NCBI GenBank assembly: GCA_001247695.2
Contig: LGRX02027766.1
Location: 1 to 47,241, forward strand
Source: Cymbomonas tetramitiformis
Taxonomy: Eukaryota; Chlorophyta; Pyramimonadophyceae; Pyramimonadales; Pyramimonadaceae
Reading direction: 5' to 3'
Length of the DNA stretch: 47,241 nt
Positions 19,201 to 28,400 of the stretch are shown piece after piece. Below the pieces are notes generated by a model. That model made no database searches. It worked only from the letters and a program-made list of their open reading frames with translations, and was not told the origin of the DNA. Position 1 is the stretch's first letter. Every line of letters begins with the position of its first letter. Both the position numbers and the translations under genes were made by a program.

Positions 19201-20160
19201 GTGGTTCAAGCTCGTGTTAATTTCAGTAGCTTCGTGGTAATAATTGGGGAGGTTATTGCTGAATATGGTGTGGTTATTATGCCTGAGTTCGGAGGCAGGC
19301 AGAGGAGCACTTTCATGGGCATGAGGGTCAGCATAGTGGGACGTTGGGTCATGTGGAAGTTGGCAACAAGTTACGGACAGTGCAGGAAGGCAGGCAACCA
19401 AAAAATAGGTGAATATTACAGTTATGTATGTTCTACCTATGCTGGTGGTCACTGCAGGGTCTCCTACCGTAATTCTACCTACTGGGAGTTTGTAATCTTT
19501 TGTCCTGGCTAGAATTTTCTGGACAGTGCCGCCTGTGAAACATGCCCCCCCTTTGTATGTCAATGATGTGTCAGTCTGTTCTGTTGCAGGAAAAGGTTTG
19601 TGGGTGGGGCTGGGCAGGCTGCTTACCGTTCTGGTGATCGGGCCCTCCTCCCTTTGAGGGGCTATTTTAGCCTTCCTTTTCTTCGTTGGGCTTTCTGTCT
19701 CGATCTTCTCCTTACCAGCAGCCGTGCCTGCAGGTTCCTGTTTTCGTTTTGGGATGGCTTGGTTCCTGGTGGTCGGGCTCGTTTTGATCGACTCCAGTCC
19801 AGTCTGGGGTGCCCCCCCCTCCTCTCGGGGAGGGGGTGTCGCCTGGCGCCCCCCTCTGACGTGCACCGAGTGCTGGTTCGTCAGTGCGTCCACCAGTGCT
19901 TTGATGGAGGTTGTGGCTTTTTGTGTCTCTTTGATGAGGGCCTCTGAGCTCTCCTTCTGGGCGGTGACCACCGAGCCCAGGACGATGAGTAGCTCGCGGT
20001 GACGATCAGCAGTCTTTGAGTCCTCTGCCAGTTGGAGGTCTCGGAGTTTCTGGATGTTCGCGGGGAGCCCGTCGTTGAAGAGCTTTAGCTGCTGAGTGAG
20101 GTCAATAAGAGTTTTGGTGACCTCGGGGGGGGATTGCTCCCGAGTCAGCCTTACCTGCCG
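19201..20160 (-). CDS. LINE ORF1 C-terminal part (coiled coil), shifted frame
   Basis: This is the frame that runs from 20175 downwards after a slip in the eight-C run near 20130. The first about 100 residues (PEVTKTLIDLTQQLKLFN, then LRDLQLAEDSKTADRHRELL and SSEALIKETQKATTSIKALV) are strongly helical with heptad-like spacing, so a coiled coil is likely. A basic Pro-rich region follows (PKRKQEPAGTAAGKEKI, SPTKKRKAKIAP), compatible with nuclear localisation. Then come KDYKLPVGRITVGDPAV and a hydrophobic stretch (ITVIFTYFLVACLPAL). Below about 19430 the open frame continues into the monomers. In LINEs, ORF1 coiled coils build the trimeric RNA-binding particle; here that role is inferred. Confidence 0.55.
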
Positions 20161-22654
20161 TCCTCCTAACTGCACTCTTGGCCGCCTCCTCCACTCGGTG
20201 GATGGCGGCGGCGGCCTGCTGCCCGGGGTTGCCTGGTTTCTCGTCCCCTACCTTTCTTCCTGGCGATTGGTGTGGGGCCCCTTTCATTTTTGCTGCTTCT
20301 GTCCCCGGTCCCTTTTGGCTCCACCTCCCCACCTCGAGCTCAACTGATGCGTATAGTTTTTTGCCTTCTTTGTTGATCCCTGCCAGGACAGAGATGGTCT
20401 GCGTCCCCTGTTGCCCAGCCTCGTGCAGGGCTTCGTACGCTGGCTGGGTTAGGACGCAGTAGTGGTTGATCGTTCGGTTTCCGTTCCTCTTCCATTGGAT
20501 GAGGGTTGCTGGGTCTCCCCAGGTCGATGGGGCCCACTGCCCTGTGCCAACATGGAGGCAGAAGATGTCTTGGAGGGACTCAAGTTTGTTGGTGGAGGCC
20601 GTCAGCTTTTGTATATGCGCTGCGATGGCCTCCACCAAACTAGAGCGATGTGAGGTGAAGAGGACTTGTTTGTAGTCTATGACTACTACCCCAGTTTTGT
20701 TTGATTCTTCTGTTTGGTTTTTCGACGGGAGCCAGACTTGGGTGGTGGGGACCCCGAAGTCATATGGATTCTGAAGGATGGCTTGTGCTGCCGTGGGGGA
20801 GACTGCCTCTAGCAGTAAAACCTCCCTCAGTCCCGAGTCCCTTTCCGATTCTTTTCTTGCCCCTTTCTTGATCTTGTCAACGAGATGCCCGAGGGGATGA
20901 TTATGCTCTTCCTTGAACATAAACTGGCCTGCAAGTGTGCAGGCCACGTCCCGGAGGGTGACACCTTTTCCCAAGCCCTCCCCGTGCACCAGGATGGTAC
21001 GGTCCGCTGCTGGCCCTACCGTGGGGTTCCAGGGGGACCATACATAGATGCACGGTATGGCCTGCTGTTCTGGAGAGAAAGTTTGGTGCGGCTGGGGTCT
21101 GCAGCGCATGGGCATCCTGAATATGGGGTTGTGTAGGACCAGTAGCGCGATTTTCCTGGTTTTGAACGCCAGGTCTATCTGCGCTACTCGACCTCTCTCG
21201 TCGAGCCAGATGTGGGTGTGTTCGTGATTGAATACCCTGTTATAGGGATCCTCTGTGCTGAGCCTGACCGCCGAGTCCAGGTATCTCAGGTATTGGATGG
21301 CTGACTCCACCGTTTCCGCTAGGTCTGTTATTTTCAACTGGGGTCTGCCTTTGGACGGCAGCCCTGTATGTGTCGTGTGCTCGGGGCTGAGGTCACAACC
21401 CGTGAGGGCTCGGACGTGCAGCGGGACATGGATTCCCTCTTTTTCGTCTGATCCCTCTGTGGGGACTCCCAGCTTGCTGATGAGAGCCGGTGGGTCCTCA
21501 GCAGTGACTACTGGTCGTGTGTCGACACAGTATTTGTCCGCCTGTTCTTTGATGTATTTCGCGGGCAGGTCCTCAGCCCGCTGCCTTCTCGGCATATCGG
21601 AGATTTTCTGTAAGAACTTCTTGGCAGATGGGATCGCCTTCGGTGGGTATTGTACCACACCCGGCGTCGCAAATATGTCCAGTGGTTGGGTGAGTGCCTC
21701 CTGGATTCTGGTCTGAGGGACCTTTCTTGCGTTCTCCTCCTCCGGGGGTTCCCCTCCGGATTCGGCAGGTTCTTTTTGATTTTTGATTTTTGTGGTTTTC
21801 CCAACTGGTTTTCCCAACTGTGGTTGTCCCAACTGGTCCCCTTCGGGGCGACCAGTACGGGGTCTGGACTCGCCAGGGCTCCCGATTTTTTTATGTTCCT
21901 CAGATTGTGGTTTTCCCAGCTGGTCCCCTTCGGGGCGACCAGCACGGGACTCAGCAGCGCTGGCGCTCCCGATTTTCGTTTGTTCGCCCGTCGGGGGTAC
22001 CTCTTCGGCACCGTGGTGCTGGGTTTTCGATTTTTTCACCACTTTGTCAAAGGTCACCACTTTGGCTCGCTTCGGTGCCCTGTCGGATTTTTCGTAGGGC
22101 AGGGGTGGACCAAACTTGTGAAAGAAAGTTTGCGCGTCACAAGTTTGTTCCTCGTCAGTGGTGATGCGCCCACTCAGGTCTGACACGTCCGCTGAGGGGG
22201 CGGGTGAGCCTGATTGGGCGCTGGAATACGGGAATGTTTGTTCTTCGCGTTCCGCTGAGTCTACCTGCATAGATGCAGGCTGCTCCTGGGCCCACTGCTC
22301 GAAGTTCTGTATATCTTCAGGCTGGATTTGGTCGCTTTGGGTGGGGGAAACTTCCATATCACTCATTGTGGTTTGAGGTTGAAGGGTGTTTTGGGGACTG
22401 GGGTGTGGTTTGCGCGAGAGGTCTGTGAGTTTTGGGTAGGGTGCCGTACGTTTCCGTGCCTGGTGTGCGTCAGTCTTCACGCCGCCTGCTTCCGTGCCCT
22501 GTGGTTGACAATGAGGACCGTTAGGGCCGTGTCTCGTCTCATCTGTCGGGTTGGGCGGGAGTGGGTGGGCCGAATCCTCATATTGCCGTTGGGCGGAATC
22601 TCCTCGTCGGTCTGTTACTTCATTCGTCCTCCCTGCGGGCACAGTCAGTGGCAA
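20102..22654 (-). CDS. LINE ORF1 protein (N-terminal and central parts)
   Basis: This frame gives 850 residues. The ATG at 22654 opens it, but the ATG at 22366 (MSDMEVSPTQSDQI) is a likelier start because the first 96 residues are low-complexity. Residues about 100-360 are acidic, Pro/Ser/Gln-rich and disordered, with an internal repeat (GRPEGDQLG, twice, DNA at about 21820-21950). Residues about 400-800 are well ordered and contain LAETVESAIQYLRYLDSAV, HTHIWLDERGRVAQIDLAF, CIYVWSPWNPTVGP and VVVIDYKQVLFTSHRSSL. I do not recognise the fold. It ends prematurely at 20102 through the homopolymer slip, and the coiled coil follows in the next frame. Position upstream of ORF2 argues for a nucleic-acid-binding ORF1. 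Confidence 0.65.
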   Translation of the reverse strand: MPLTVPAGRTNEVTDRRGDSAQRQYEDSAHPLPPNPTDETRHGPNGPHCQPQGTEAGGVKTDAHQARKRTAPYPKLTDLSRKPHPSPQNTLQPQTTMSDMEVSPTQSDQIQPEDIQNFEQWAQEQPASMQVDSAEREEQTFPYSSAQSGSPAPSADVSDLSGRITTDEEQTCDAQTFFHKFGPPLPYEKSDRAPKRAKVVTFDKVVKKSKTQHHGAEEVPPTGEQTKIGSASAAESRAGRPEGDQLGKPQSEEHKKIGSPGESRPRTGRPEGDQLGQPQLGKPVGKTTKIKNQKEPAESGGEPPEEENARKVPQTRIQEALTQPLDIFATPGVVQYPPKAIPSAKKFLQKISDMPRRQRAEDLPAKYIKEQADKYCVDTRPVVTAEDPPALISKLGVPTEGSDEKEGIHVPLHVRALTGCDLSPEHTTHTGLPSKGRPQLKITDLAETVESAIQYLRYLDSAVRLSTEDPYNRVFNHEHTHIWLDERGRVAQIDLAFKTRKIALLVLHNPIFRMPMRCRPQPHQTFSPEQQAIPCIYVWSPWNPTVGPAADRTILVHGEGLGKGVTLRDVACTLAGQFMFKEEHNHPLGHLVDKIKKGARKESERDSGLREVLLLEAVSPTAAQAILQNPYDFGVPTTQVWLPSKNQTEESNKTGVVVIDYKQVLFTSHRSSLVEAIAAHIQKLTASTNKLESLQDIFCLHVGTGQWAPSTWGDPATLIQWKRNGNRTINHYCVLTQPAYEALHEAGQQGTQTISVLAGINKEGKKLYASVELEVGRWSQKGPGTEAAKMKGAPHQSPGRKVGDEKPGNPGQQAAAAIHRVEEAAKSAVRRTAGKADSGAIPPRGHQNSY

Positions 22655-22725
22655 AAAAATAATTTTTTGTCGCGGCTCTATTTTTGGGCCCGCGGCTTGT
22701 AGGAGGTGGCACGCTCAGGCGGAAC

Positions 22726-22758
22726 GCCGAGAAGTGATTTTTTTTTTAATTTCTCGGC
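22726..22758 (+). other. Hairpin in the divergent spacer between LINE ORF1 and the methyltransferase-like gene
   Basis: GCCGAGAA (22726-22733) pairs with TTCTCGGC (22751-22758) over a T-rich loop, ending 6 bp before the ATG at 22764. The spacer between the two divergent ORFs is only about 110 bp. The hairpin would lie in the 5' leader of the + strand gene. Confidence 0.5.
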
Positions 22759-22763
22759 AAACC

Positions 22764-23876
22764 ATGCAGGCATCGAAGGGCCCTCTCCACAAACTCTATT
22801 GGCATTGTGGCATCACGGAATGGGACGTTCAGGCCCAAGACTGGACGGAGGACGGCCTGGTGAAGCAGTTGGAAAAGCACGATCCCAAGACTTTCCGGCT
22901 TCCAAGGAAGCCGGAAGTTAGGAAGCATATCTACGAGAAGCTGTCGAAGGGGGACTGGGCCAATGTGAATGACTGGGAGCTTTTCGGGGGAGACGTTGAA
23001 AGTGGCAAATGGTTCCCGGTCTGGTACTATTTGACATCGGCTCAGCAGTTTCAGATTAAGGCGGAGGTGTTGCAAATGAATCACATCTCCTACGCCAACG
23101 ACTACGCAACGAATTGGTCGATGGCTACAGTGCGTCAGGACACTTGGGACCACATTGTTAGAATCATGCATGCGTACGGCGCGGGTATTCTGAAGGGGCA
23201 GACTAAGACCCCCACCAAGGGGTCGAGTAAGAAACGCAAGACCTGGACTCCGGAGAGTGAGATCGTTGACATGACTACCGAGACGTCTGGGGCGGAGGAG
23301 GCGTTGAAGGATGTAGGTGTCGACCTCAAGAAGAAGAAGTCGGGTAGCAAGGCCAGGTCTAGGCGTGTTCCTCGAAGCGCCGGTAACACGTTGAGTGTCG
23401 GTCAGCCGGCACAGCCTTTGCAGCAGGCAATCGTGAAGGAGAGCGAGAAGAAGGAGTTGAACATGTCCTTTTCCCAGACGATGCTCGGGTTTCACTCGGA
23501 CGTGGAGGTTGATTACTTGAACGGCGCTCTGAAGAAAATCCTGACCACTGAGATCACCATCCCAGAGGCGATTGAAACCCTGAAGAGGTTCAAGGCCCAA
23601 CGCAACGTTCAGGCCTGGATCGTGTCGCAATCTGGGGTGGAGAATTGGGATGCTTTTGAGAAGAAATACGGTGAGACTTGGGCTTGCCAGGAGGCCATCG
23701 AGCGATGCATCAAGGCGGTGAAACAAGGTAAAACTGGGCGAGGGGGGAGTCAGCTCACGGTTCCCAAGGCCATCGTCCAATTCGTCGCAGACTGCAACAC
23801 ATGGCTTTCCCGGTGTCAGGCCGGAGAGGGAGACCTCGTCAAGTTGCCCGTCAACTACGTCCCCAATACAGTTAAG
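22764..23876 (+). CDS. Methyltransferase-like gene, exon 1 (unassigned N-terminal domain)
   Basis: The ATG at 22764 (MQASKGPLHKLYWHCG) is the first sensible start; 371 residues precede the donor AAG/GTGTGC at 23877. Residues about 1-135 form a compact region rich in Trp (ITEWDVQAQDWTEDGLV, ELFGGDVESGKWFPVWYYL) that I do not recognise. Then comes a basic linker with two nuclear-localisation-like clusters (KGSSKKRK, KKKKSGSKARSRR). Residues about 235-371 are helical (TIPEAIETLKRFKAQRNVQAW). A 123-bp intron (23877-23999) joins it in frame to exon 2. The pair of clusters suggests nuclear targeting. It runs divergently from the LINE ORF1. Confidence 0.7.
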
Positions 23877-23999
23877 GTGTGCGTTCTTTCAACATAGATT
23901 CTTTGTTGTAATAGTCGTGCTCCTCATGTAGTTGCATGTTTTATTGCGCTAGCAATTTTGGGTCATTCAAATATTAACAAGCGGTTTGCGGTATAATAG

Positions 24000-25148
24000 G
24001 TGGCACTTCCCTCCCCCCTTGTGGAGGATGGTAAGGAGGCACTGCTTGAGAAAGAGTACGAGTGGAAGACGGTTCAAACCGGCTACATGATCTACAAAGA
24101 CGAGTTGACGAAACTCGAGTCTGTCCCGAAGATGAATTACGTGGGGACGATACTGGACGTTATTTACGACTTCGATACGGAGGTGTCAGAGCACGCGTTA
24201 TCCGAGCCCGACCTGATCAAGTTCATAGATGCCTTTGCGGCGCTCACCACCTCGCCGGACTGGGCAATATTGATATTTTGTGGGTTTGCTCAGCAGACCG
24301 GGTTCCTGAAGATCCTGGAGAGCAAATGCAACGGTGGGGCCCAGCGCATATGGTGGCGCAAGGAGAACCAGGATGTAGGTGCCAACAAAGCCATCCGGTA
24401 CAATGTCCTCGAAGCGGCTGTCATCGGGTTCCAAATGGCGGACCATGAGTCCGGGGAAAAATCCACTCGCAAACCATGGATGTCCGACTTCGACTTCTCG
24501 ACGAAGGATGCGGAGGCGGGCTCGAGGGCGAATTTGTTGGAGGGGTATTCTGTCGTCAAGCAACCCTTCCGAGACGATGGGAAAGTGGTATGCGCTCACC
24601 AGAAGCCCCAGCACCTGCTAATGGAGCTCATCAACTGCCACATGATAGGACCCGCACCTTTCGCCCGGTTAAACAACGATTCGTCACCCAACTGGATCTT
24701 GGATGCAGGGTGTGGGGTCGCGACGGCCACAATGGCAGCTCTCCGGTGCGGCTTGAACGCTGTCGCGTTCGACTCCGACCAAGACATGGTGGGAGCAGCC
24801 AGTCAGCGGCTTGGGAACATTGCCGACGAGCCTGACGGCGATACGGAATGCATGTCACTCGAGGAAACGGCGAAGCTCAAAGAGGATGCACGCATAGAGG
24901 AGGAAAACCTCAAAAAGAAGAAAGAAATCGCCGAGTGCACTAAGGACATCAACGAGTTGATTGATGGCGACGGTGAAGAATCCGCTGAAGATCCACTTGC
25001 TGAAACCGGCACGGATTCTGGGCAACCCGAGGCACGAGAAGGAGAGGAAGGAGAAGGCGGAGAAGAAGAGGGAGAAGGAGAGGCAGGAGAAGGCGCACCA
25101 GGAGACAGCGATCCCCCTGCACCTACCGAAGACGCACCAGCCGAGTAA
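24000..25148 (+). CDS. Methyltransferase-like gene, exon 2: beta-class amino-methyltransferase fold, degenerate catalytic motif
   Basis: This exon encodes 382 residues, giving 753 in all. The order of blocks fits beta-class DNA N6-adenine/N4-cytosine methyltransferases: a catalytic-region strand first, then WAILIFCGFAQQ (motif V-like), WWRKEN, then HQKPQHLLMELI (motif X-like) and last WILDAGCGVATATMAAL with AFDSDQD and ASQRL (motif I-II, cofactor binding). The expected catalytic tetrad (S/D/N)PP(Y/F/W) is replaced by DVIY (in ILDVIYDFD), so activity is doubtful. A Glu-rich tail (EEGEGEAGEGAPGD) ends the protein; that tail and the 3' flank recur inverted at 31.24-31.89 kb. It may be a mobile-element or virus-derived gene, or a host protein that has lost catalysis. 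Confidence 0.6.
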   Translation: MALPSPLVEDGKEALLEKEYEWKTVQTGYMIYKDELTKLESVPKMNYVGTILDVIYDFDTEVSEHALSEPDLIKFIDAFAALTTSPDWAILIFCGFAQQTGFLKILESKCNGGAQRIWWRKENQDVGANKAIRYNVLEAAVIGFQMADHESGEKSTRKPWMSDFDFSTKDAEAGSRANLLEGYSVVKQPFRDDGKVVCAHQKPQHLLMELINCHMIGPAPFARLNNDSSPNWILDAGCGVATATMAALRCGLNAVAFDSDQDMVGAASQRLGNIADEPDGDTECMSLEETAKLKEDARIEEENLKKKKEIAECTKDINELIDGDGEESAEDPLAETGTDSGQPEAREGEEGEGGEEEGEGEAGEGAPGDSDPPAPTEDAPAE

Positions 25149-25686
25149 ATAGTGCACGCCGTGCCAAATGCCTGTCTTGAACCTGGAATGAACGCAGATA
25201 CCGCGTAGATTGTGGTCGCAGTGCTAACAGCTAGCCCTGAACATTAATAAAACACATGTACAAAATGAAATTAGTCACCGCATCATATTTTGTATCGTGT
25301 TTACCACATTGAATGCTTGCATGTGCTTGTGAATTTATTATAAGCACTCATACGTACGTATCCGAGCAGATACCGCGTAGACTGTGGTCGCAGTGCTAAC
25401 AGCTAGTCCTGAACATTAATAAAACACACGTACAAAATGAAATTAGTCACCACATCATATTTTGTATCGTGTTTACCACATTGAATGCTTGCATGTGCTT
25501 GTGAATTTATTATAAGCACTCATACGTACGTATCCATTAGCCTCACCGGCACCCGCGTTTATACGTGCGTCTCGCGTCTCGTCGGAAAATACGTTATTTT
25601 CGCACGCCTTGGAATTATTTAGCTATCTATAATTAAATTGAAAAATGACATTCCATAATGTCGTTTTCATCGAATAGCGTGTTCAT
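25060..25686 (+). repeat. Left arm of a long inverted repeat
   Basis: This arm of about 630 bp matches the reverse complement of about 31244-31890. The inner ends coincide at 25686/31244 (word TCGAATAGCGTGTT). The outer part includes the last about 25 codons of the methyltransferase-like gene. Inside the arm a unit of about 176 bp (starting AGATACCGCGTAGA at 25196 and 25371) is duplicated in tandem, and the same duplication is in the other arm, so it predates the inverted copying. AATAAA-type words (TTAATAAAACAC) may be polyadenylation signals for the gene. Confidence 0.9.
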
Positions 25687-25999
25687 CATAATTTCTGTAT
25701 TCGACTAGTACTTGCTGTGTATTGTACAATATTTTTTGAACTCTGCCGTAGACTAATGTTTCTTGCTCTTGCCTTGTAACATTCATTCCCCTTCTAAGAA
25801 TGTCTGCAGTGAACACCACAATGTCTGTGATTGCAATGTCAGTGCCGTTGTTGTCGATTGCCTTAGGCCTCTTGAACTGGATTGATAGTTCTCTAGCTAT
25901 AGTTAACCGTTTCCCCCTAGCATTGTCCTCACGCCGTTTCCGGAGGTATTCCTTTTGAGCAAGTGCACGCTGCCTCTTAATACTTAACAAGTGTTCCAT
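25667..25999 (-). CDS. Hypothetical 110-residue basic protein
   Basis: The ATG at 25999 follows the stop of the upstream ORF immediately (TAA then ATG). The N-terminal third is highly basic and helical (KRQRALAQKEYLRKRREDNA, then RGKRLTIAREL), bZIP-like in composition but without an evident leucine zipper. The rest (IAITDIVVFTADILRRG, LVYGRVQKILYNTQQVLVEY) looks like a small ordered domain. The stop lies inside the left inverted-repeat arm. No family was recognised. Confidence 0.5.
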   Translation of the reverse strand: MEHLLSIKRQRALAQKEYLRKRREDNARGKRLTIARELSIQFKRPKAIDNNGTDIAITDIVVFTADILRRGMNVTRQEQETLVYGRVQKILYNTQQVLVEYRNYDEHAIR

Positions 26000-26221
26000 T
26001 TAAGGAACTGGCTCCGATTCAGCCTCAACATAGGCCATACACATAAACATATTCTTGCCACAGGATAAGTTCACCTCATACCCATACACAACGACCAAAG
26101 CCTGTTTGAAAATCCACTGTCCGCAGCAAAAGCACTCCCAATAATGTCCATCAACAGTGTCAATAAAATAAACATTTGGGCTACCTGAGTCGACGCTGCC
26201 CACACTAGGAGGTTGATACAT
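26000..26221 (-). CDS. Hypothetical 73-residue Cys-rich protein
   Basis: It starts MYQPPSVGSVDSG and contains YWECFCCGQWIF, then CGKNMFMCMAYV about 20 residues later. Cys pairs (C-x-C-C and C-x6-C) could bind zinc. It ends at 26000, directly abutting the next start codon, so both could be read from one transcript or belong to one protein interrupted by a stop. It has no recognised homologue and might be an exon fragment. Confidence 0.45.
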   Translation of the reverse strand: MYQPPSVGSVDSGSPNVYFIDTVDGHYWECFCCGQWIFKQALVVVYGYEVNLSCGKNMFMCMAYVEAESEPVP

Positions 26222-28400
26222 CTTGTCAGTTGGTTAGAATGAAGTCGTCGTCGCTTGCTAACTGTCAGTTATCATAATCAGTTGACGTTATTTGAACATC
26301 TGTCAAAATGTCATTGGTTCATTACAATTCAGAAATTTTAATTGGATACGAACGCCCTTTTAGGCTAAGATCGAAGATTGCATAATCTGTTAATTGGCTG
26401 GATTATTATCATTGTGTAATGATCATTATGTGTCACCTACAAATCAGCCAGCATATAGCCATGATCATCGGCCACCATCAGCCACCATCAGCCATGCATC
26501 ATTATCATCATCCACCATGACTATTTTACCTAGGTCCAAGGCAAAGTTATCAAATTCTGAAAACGAATACAAGCCGAAACGCCCGCAAATTCTACTTTTC
26601 GCCATGGTCCGTTGCATGTGTGTCAAAATAAACACCTCACAACACTTGCATCACTTAAAATTCACAAATACACATGAATTCCTCCGCGCGCGAGTGTCAT
26701 AAAAAACACCGAAAACTTGTTGTGGGACATATTGAAATAACGAGCAAATAACCGAAAATACCAAAATGGGCATAACTTTTGAAATAGATTATTGCGAGCT
26801 CGGGAAGGATTTGATTTTCCCCACATGTACGTTTACGTACCCCCTATATTATAAAATAAGATGAAGACTTTTATTGACGGTATAAATATTTGGATGTGGT
26901 CGACTGGACATTGAAACATAAGACGTTAGACGTATGACATGACATGACATGACATGACATGACATGACATGACATGACATGACATGAGACGCAGTTCGAC
27001 TGTCACGCTTTTCGCGCTCACGCTCTTTTTATTTAGAGACTTCATTTCGTTGAGACCCGGTATATGGTATTCCAAAACGAACACTGATTTGTGTCACGCT
27101 TTTTCTGTCACGCTTTTTCTGTTACGCTTTTCGACTGTCACGCTTTTCGCGCTCACGCTCTTTTTATTTAGAGACTTCATTTCGTTGAGACCAGGTATAT
27201 GGTATTCCAAAACGAACACTGATTTGTGTCATGCTTTTTCTGTCACGCTTTTTTAGTCACGCTTTTCGACTGTCACGCTTTTCGCGCTCACGCTCTTTTT
27301 ATTTAGAGACTTCATTTCGTTGAGGCCAGGTATTCCAAAACGAGCACTGATTTGTCACGTCACGCTTTTTCTGTCACGCTTTTCGACTGTCACGCTTTTC
27401 ACGCTCACGCTCTTTTTATTTAGAGACTTCATTTCGTTTAGACCAGAGATAGGTATTCCAAAACGAACACTGATTTGTGTCACGCTTTTTTCTGTCACGC
27501 TTTTTCTGTCACGCTTTTCGACTGTCACGCTTGCGCTTTACACGCTCACGCATGAATATTGTGAATGTTGATGAATGTTGTAGATTGTGATCAATATTAT
27601 TTAATTCGTGAGATCACTGTATCACCCTTAAGGGTAGGGTGCACAGTTCTCGAGAATTGAATAATATTTATGACAATTATCATATTTAAAATAATTAAAA
27701 TTTTATTATGAACATGCCATCTTTATGAATTTATAGCGTCGAAAATCGCAACATGACCCCCTATTTTTATTGGCTAGGATCCAAGAATGGTGTGGTTGCC
27801 TGATATAAAAACGTTAACATGTAGATTTATTTATAGAAATTATTTATCAGTCGGCTGTACTGTATGTGCTGGTGACATGACAATTAACATGAGACGCAGT
27901 CCGCAAAGCTCCAAGAAATAAAGACGCGGTGCTTTGGACCCTCCCGTCTCCTCTCCTGTATCAATAAGGGAATTGCATCGGTCGCTGAATTGCTTATCGA
28001 TCTATTTTTAAGACTTCACCCAGTGGGGCTCCGCCCCACACACCCCCATTACTACGGATAATTTTTAAGTCTTCGCCGGTGGGGGGCTCCGCCCCACACC
28101 CCCATTACTACGGAACGTTTTTTCAACCGTTGTCAACATCGGGTCCTTTACGTAACACATATCCACATCTCAACATTGTATTCGATTTCTCATATATAAC
28201 ACATAACACTTGGAAGTCCGAAGCGAAGCGATACCGATCTATCGATAAATGTGCGCAAAATGGATATCGATTGAGACTTATATGCCAATATGTACCGATA
28301 TATCGACATATCATAATATCCGCACCACCGATACAATGCAAGATCGCCGATCAATATGCAATTACACAAAGAATGTCGAAGTAGCCTGAAGGGGGGTACT
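26222..28400. other. AT-rich non-coding interior of the inverted-repeat unit
   Basis: No gene is supported. A CATGA pentanucleotide run occupies about 26934-26986. A 135-bp tandem repeat of 4-5 copies fills 26990-27560. At 28020-28110 two copies of a segment of about 50 bp contain the hairpin GTGGGGCTCCGCCCCAC. At 28220-28320 there are several CGATA/TATCG palindromic words. The ORFs at 26984-27571 are translations of the 135-bp repeat. Confidence 0.6.
26990..27560. repeat. 135-bp tandem repeat (4-5 copies)
   Basis: The anchor CGACTGTCACGCTTTTC recurs at about 26997, 27132, 27267, 27384 and 27519 (spacing 135, 135, 117, 135). Each unit also contains TTTATTTAGAGACTTCATTT and GGTATTCCAAAACGA, followed by short TGTCACGCTTTTT sub-repeats. 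Because 135 is divisible by three, one frame stays open and gives a spurious 45-residue repeat protein. Confidence 0.9.

Larger units (their letters stand above)
712..22700 (-). mobile_element. LINE-type retrotransposon, interrupted by a CACTA-like element at 9768-18116
   Basis: On the minus strand, 5' to 3', the order is ORF1 (22654 to about 19500), three monomers of about 460-480 bp, a short open region (about 9540-9015), then ORF2: Ulp1-like cysteine protease, APE-type endonuclease, reverse transcriptase, unassigned linker, zinc knuckle and RNase H, ending in an A-rich tail near 712. The two halves belong together. Removing 9768-18116 plus one AAA copy joins a broken monomer into one of normal length (about 456 against 483 bp between shared anchors). 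Without the insertion the element would be about 13.6 kb. APE plus RT plus RNase H is the usual order of I/R1/Dualen-like LINEs; a protease-like domain at the ORF2 N terminus is uncommon. At least four frameshifts suggest decay or sequencing error. The exact 5' end is not visible. Confidence 0.75.

Noticed and set aside
22746..23780. Minus-strand ORF of 344 residues opposite the methyltransferase-like exon 1
   Set aside because: Antisense shadow; the + strand frame has a coherent protein, an intron in phase and a continuing domain.
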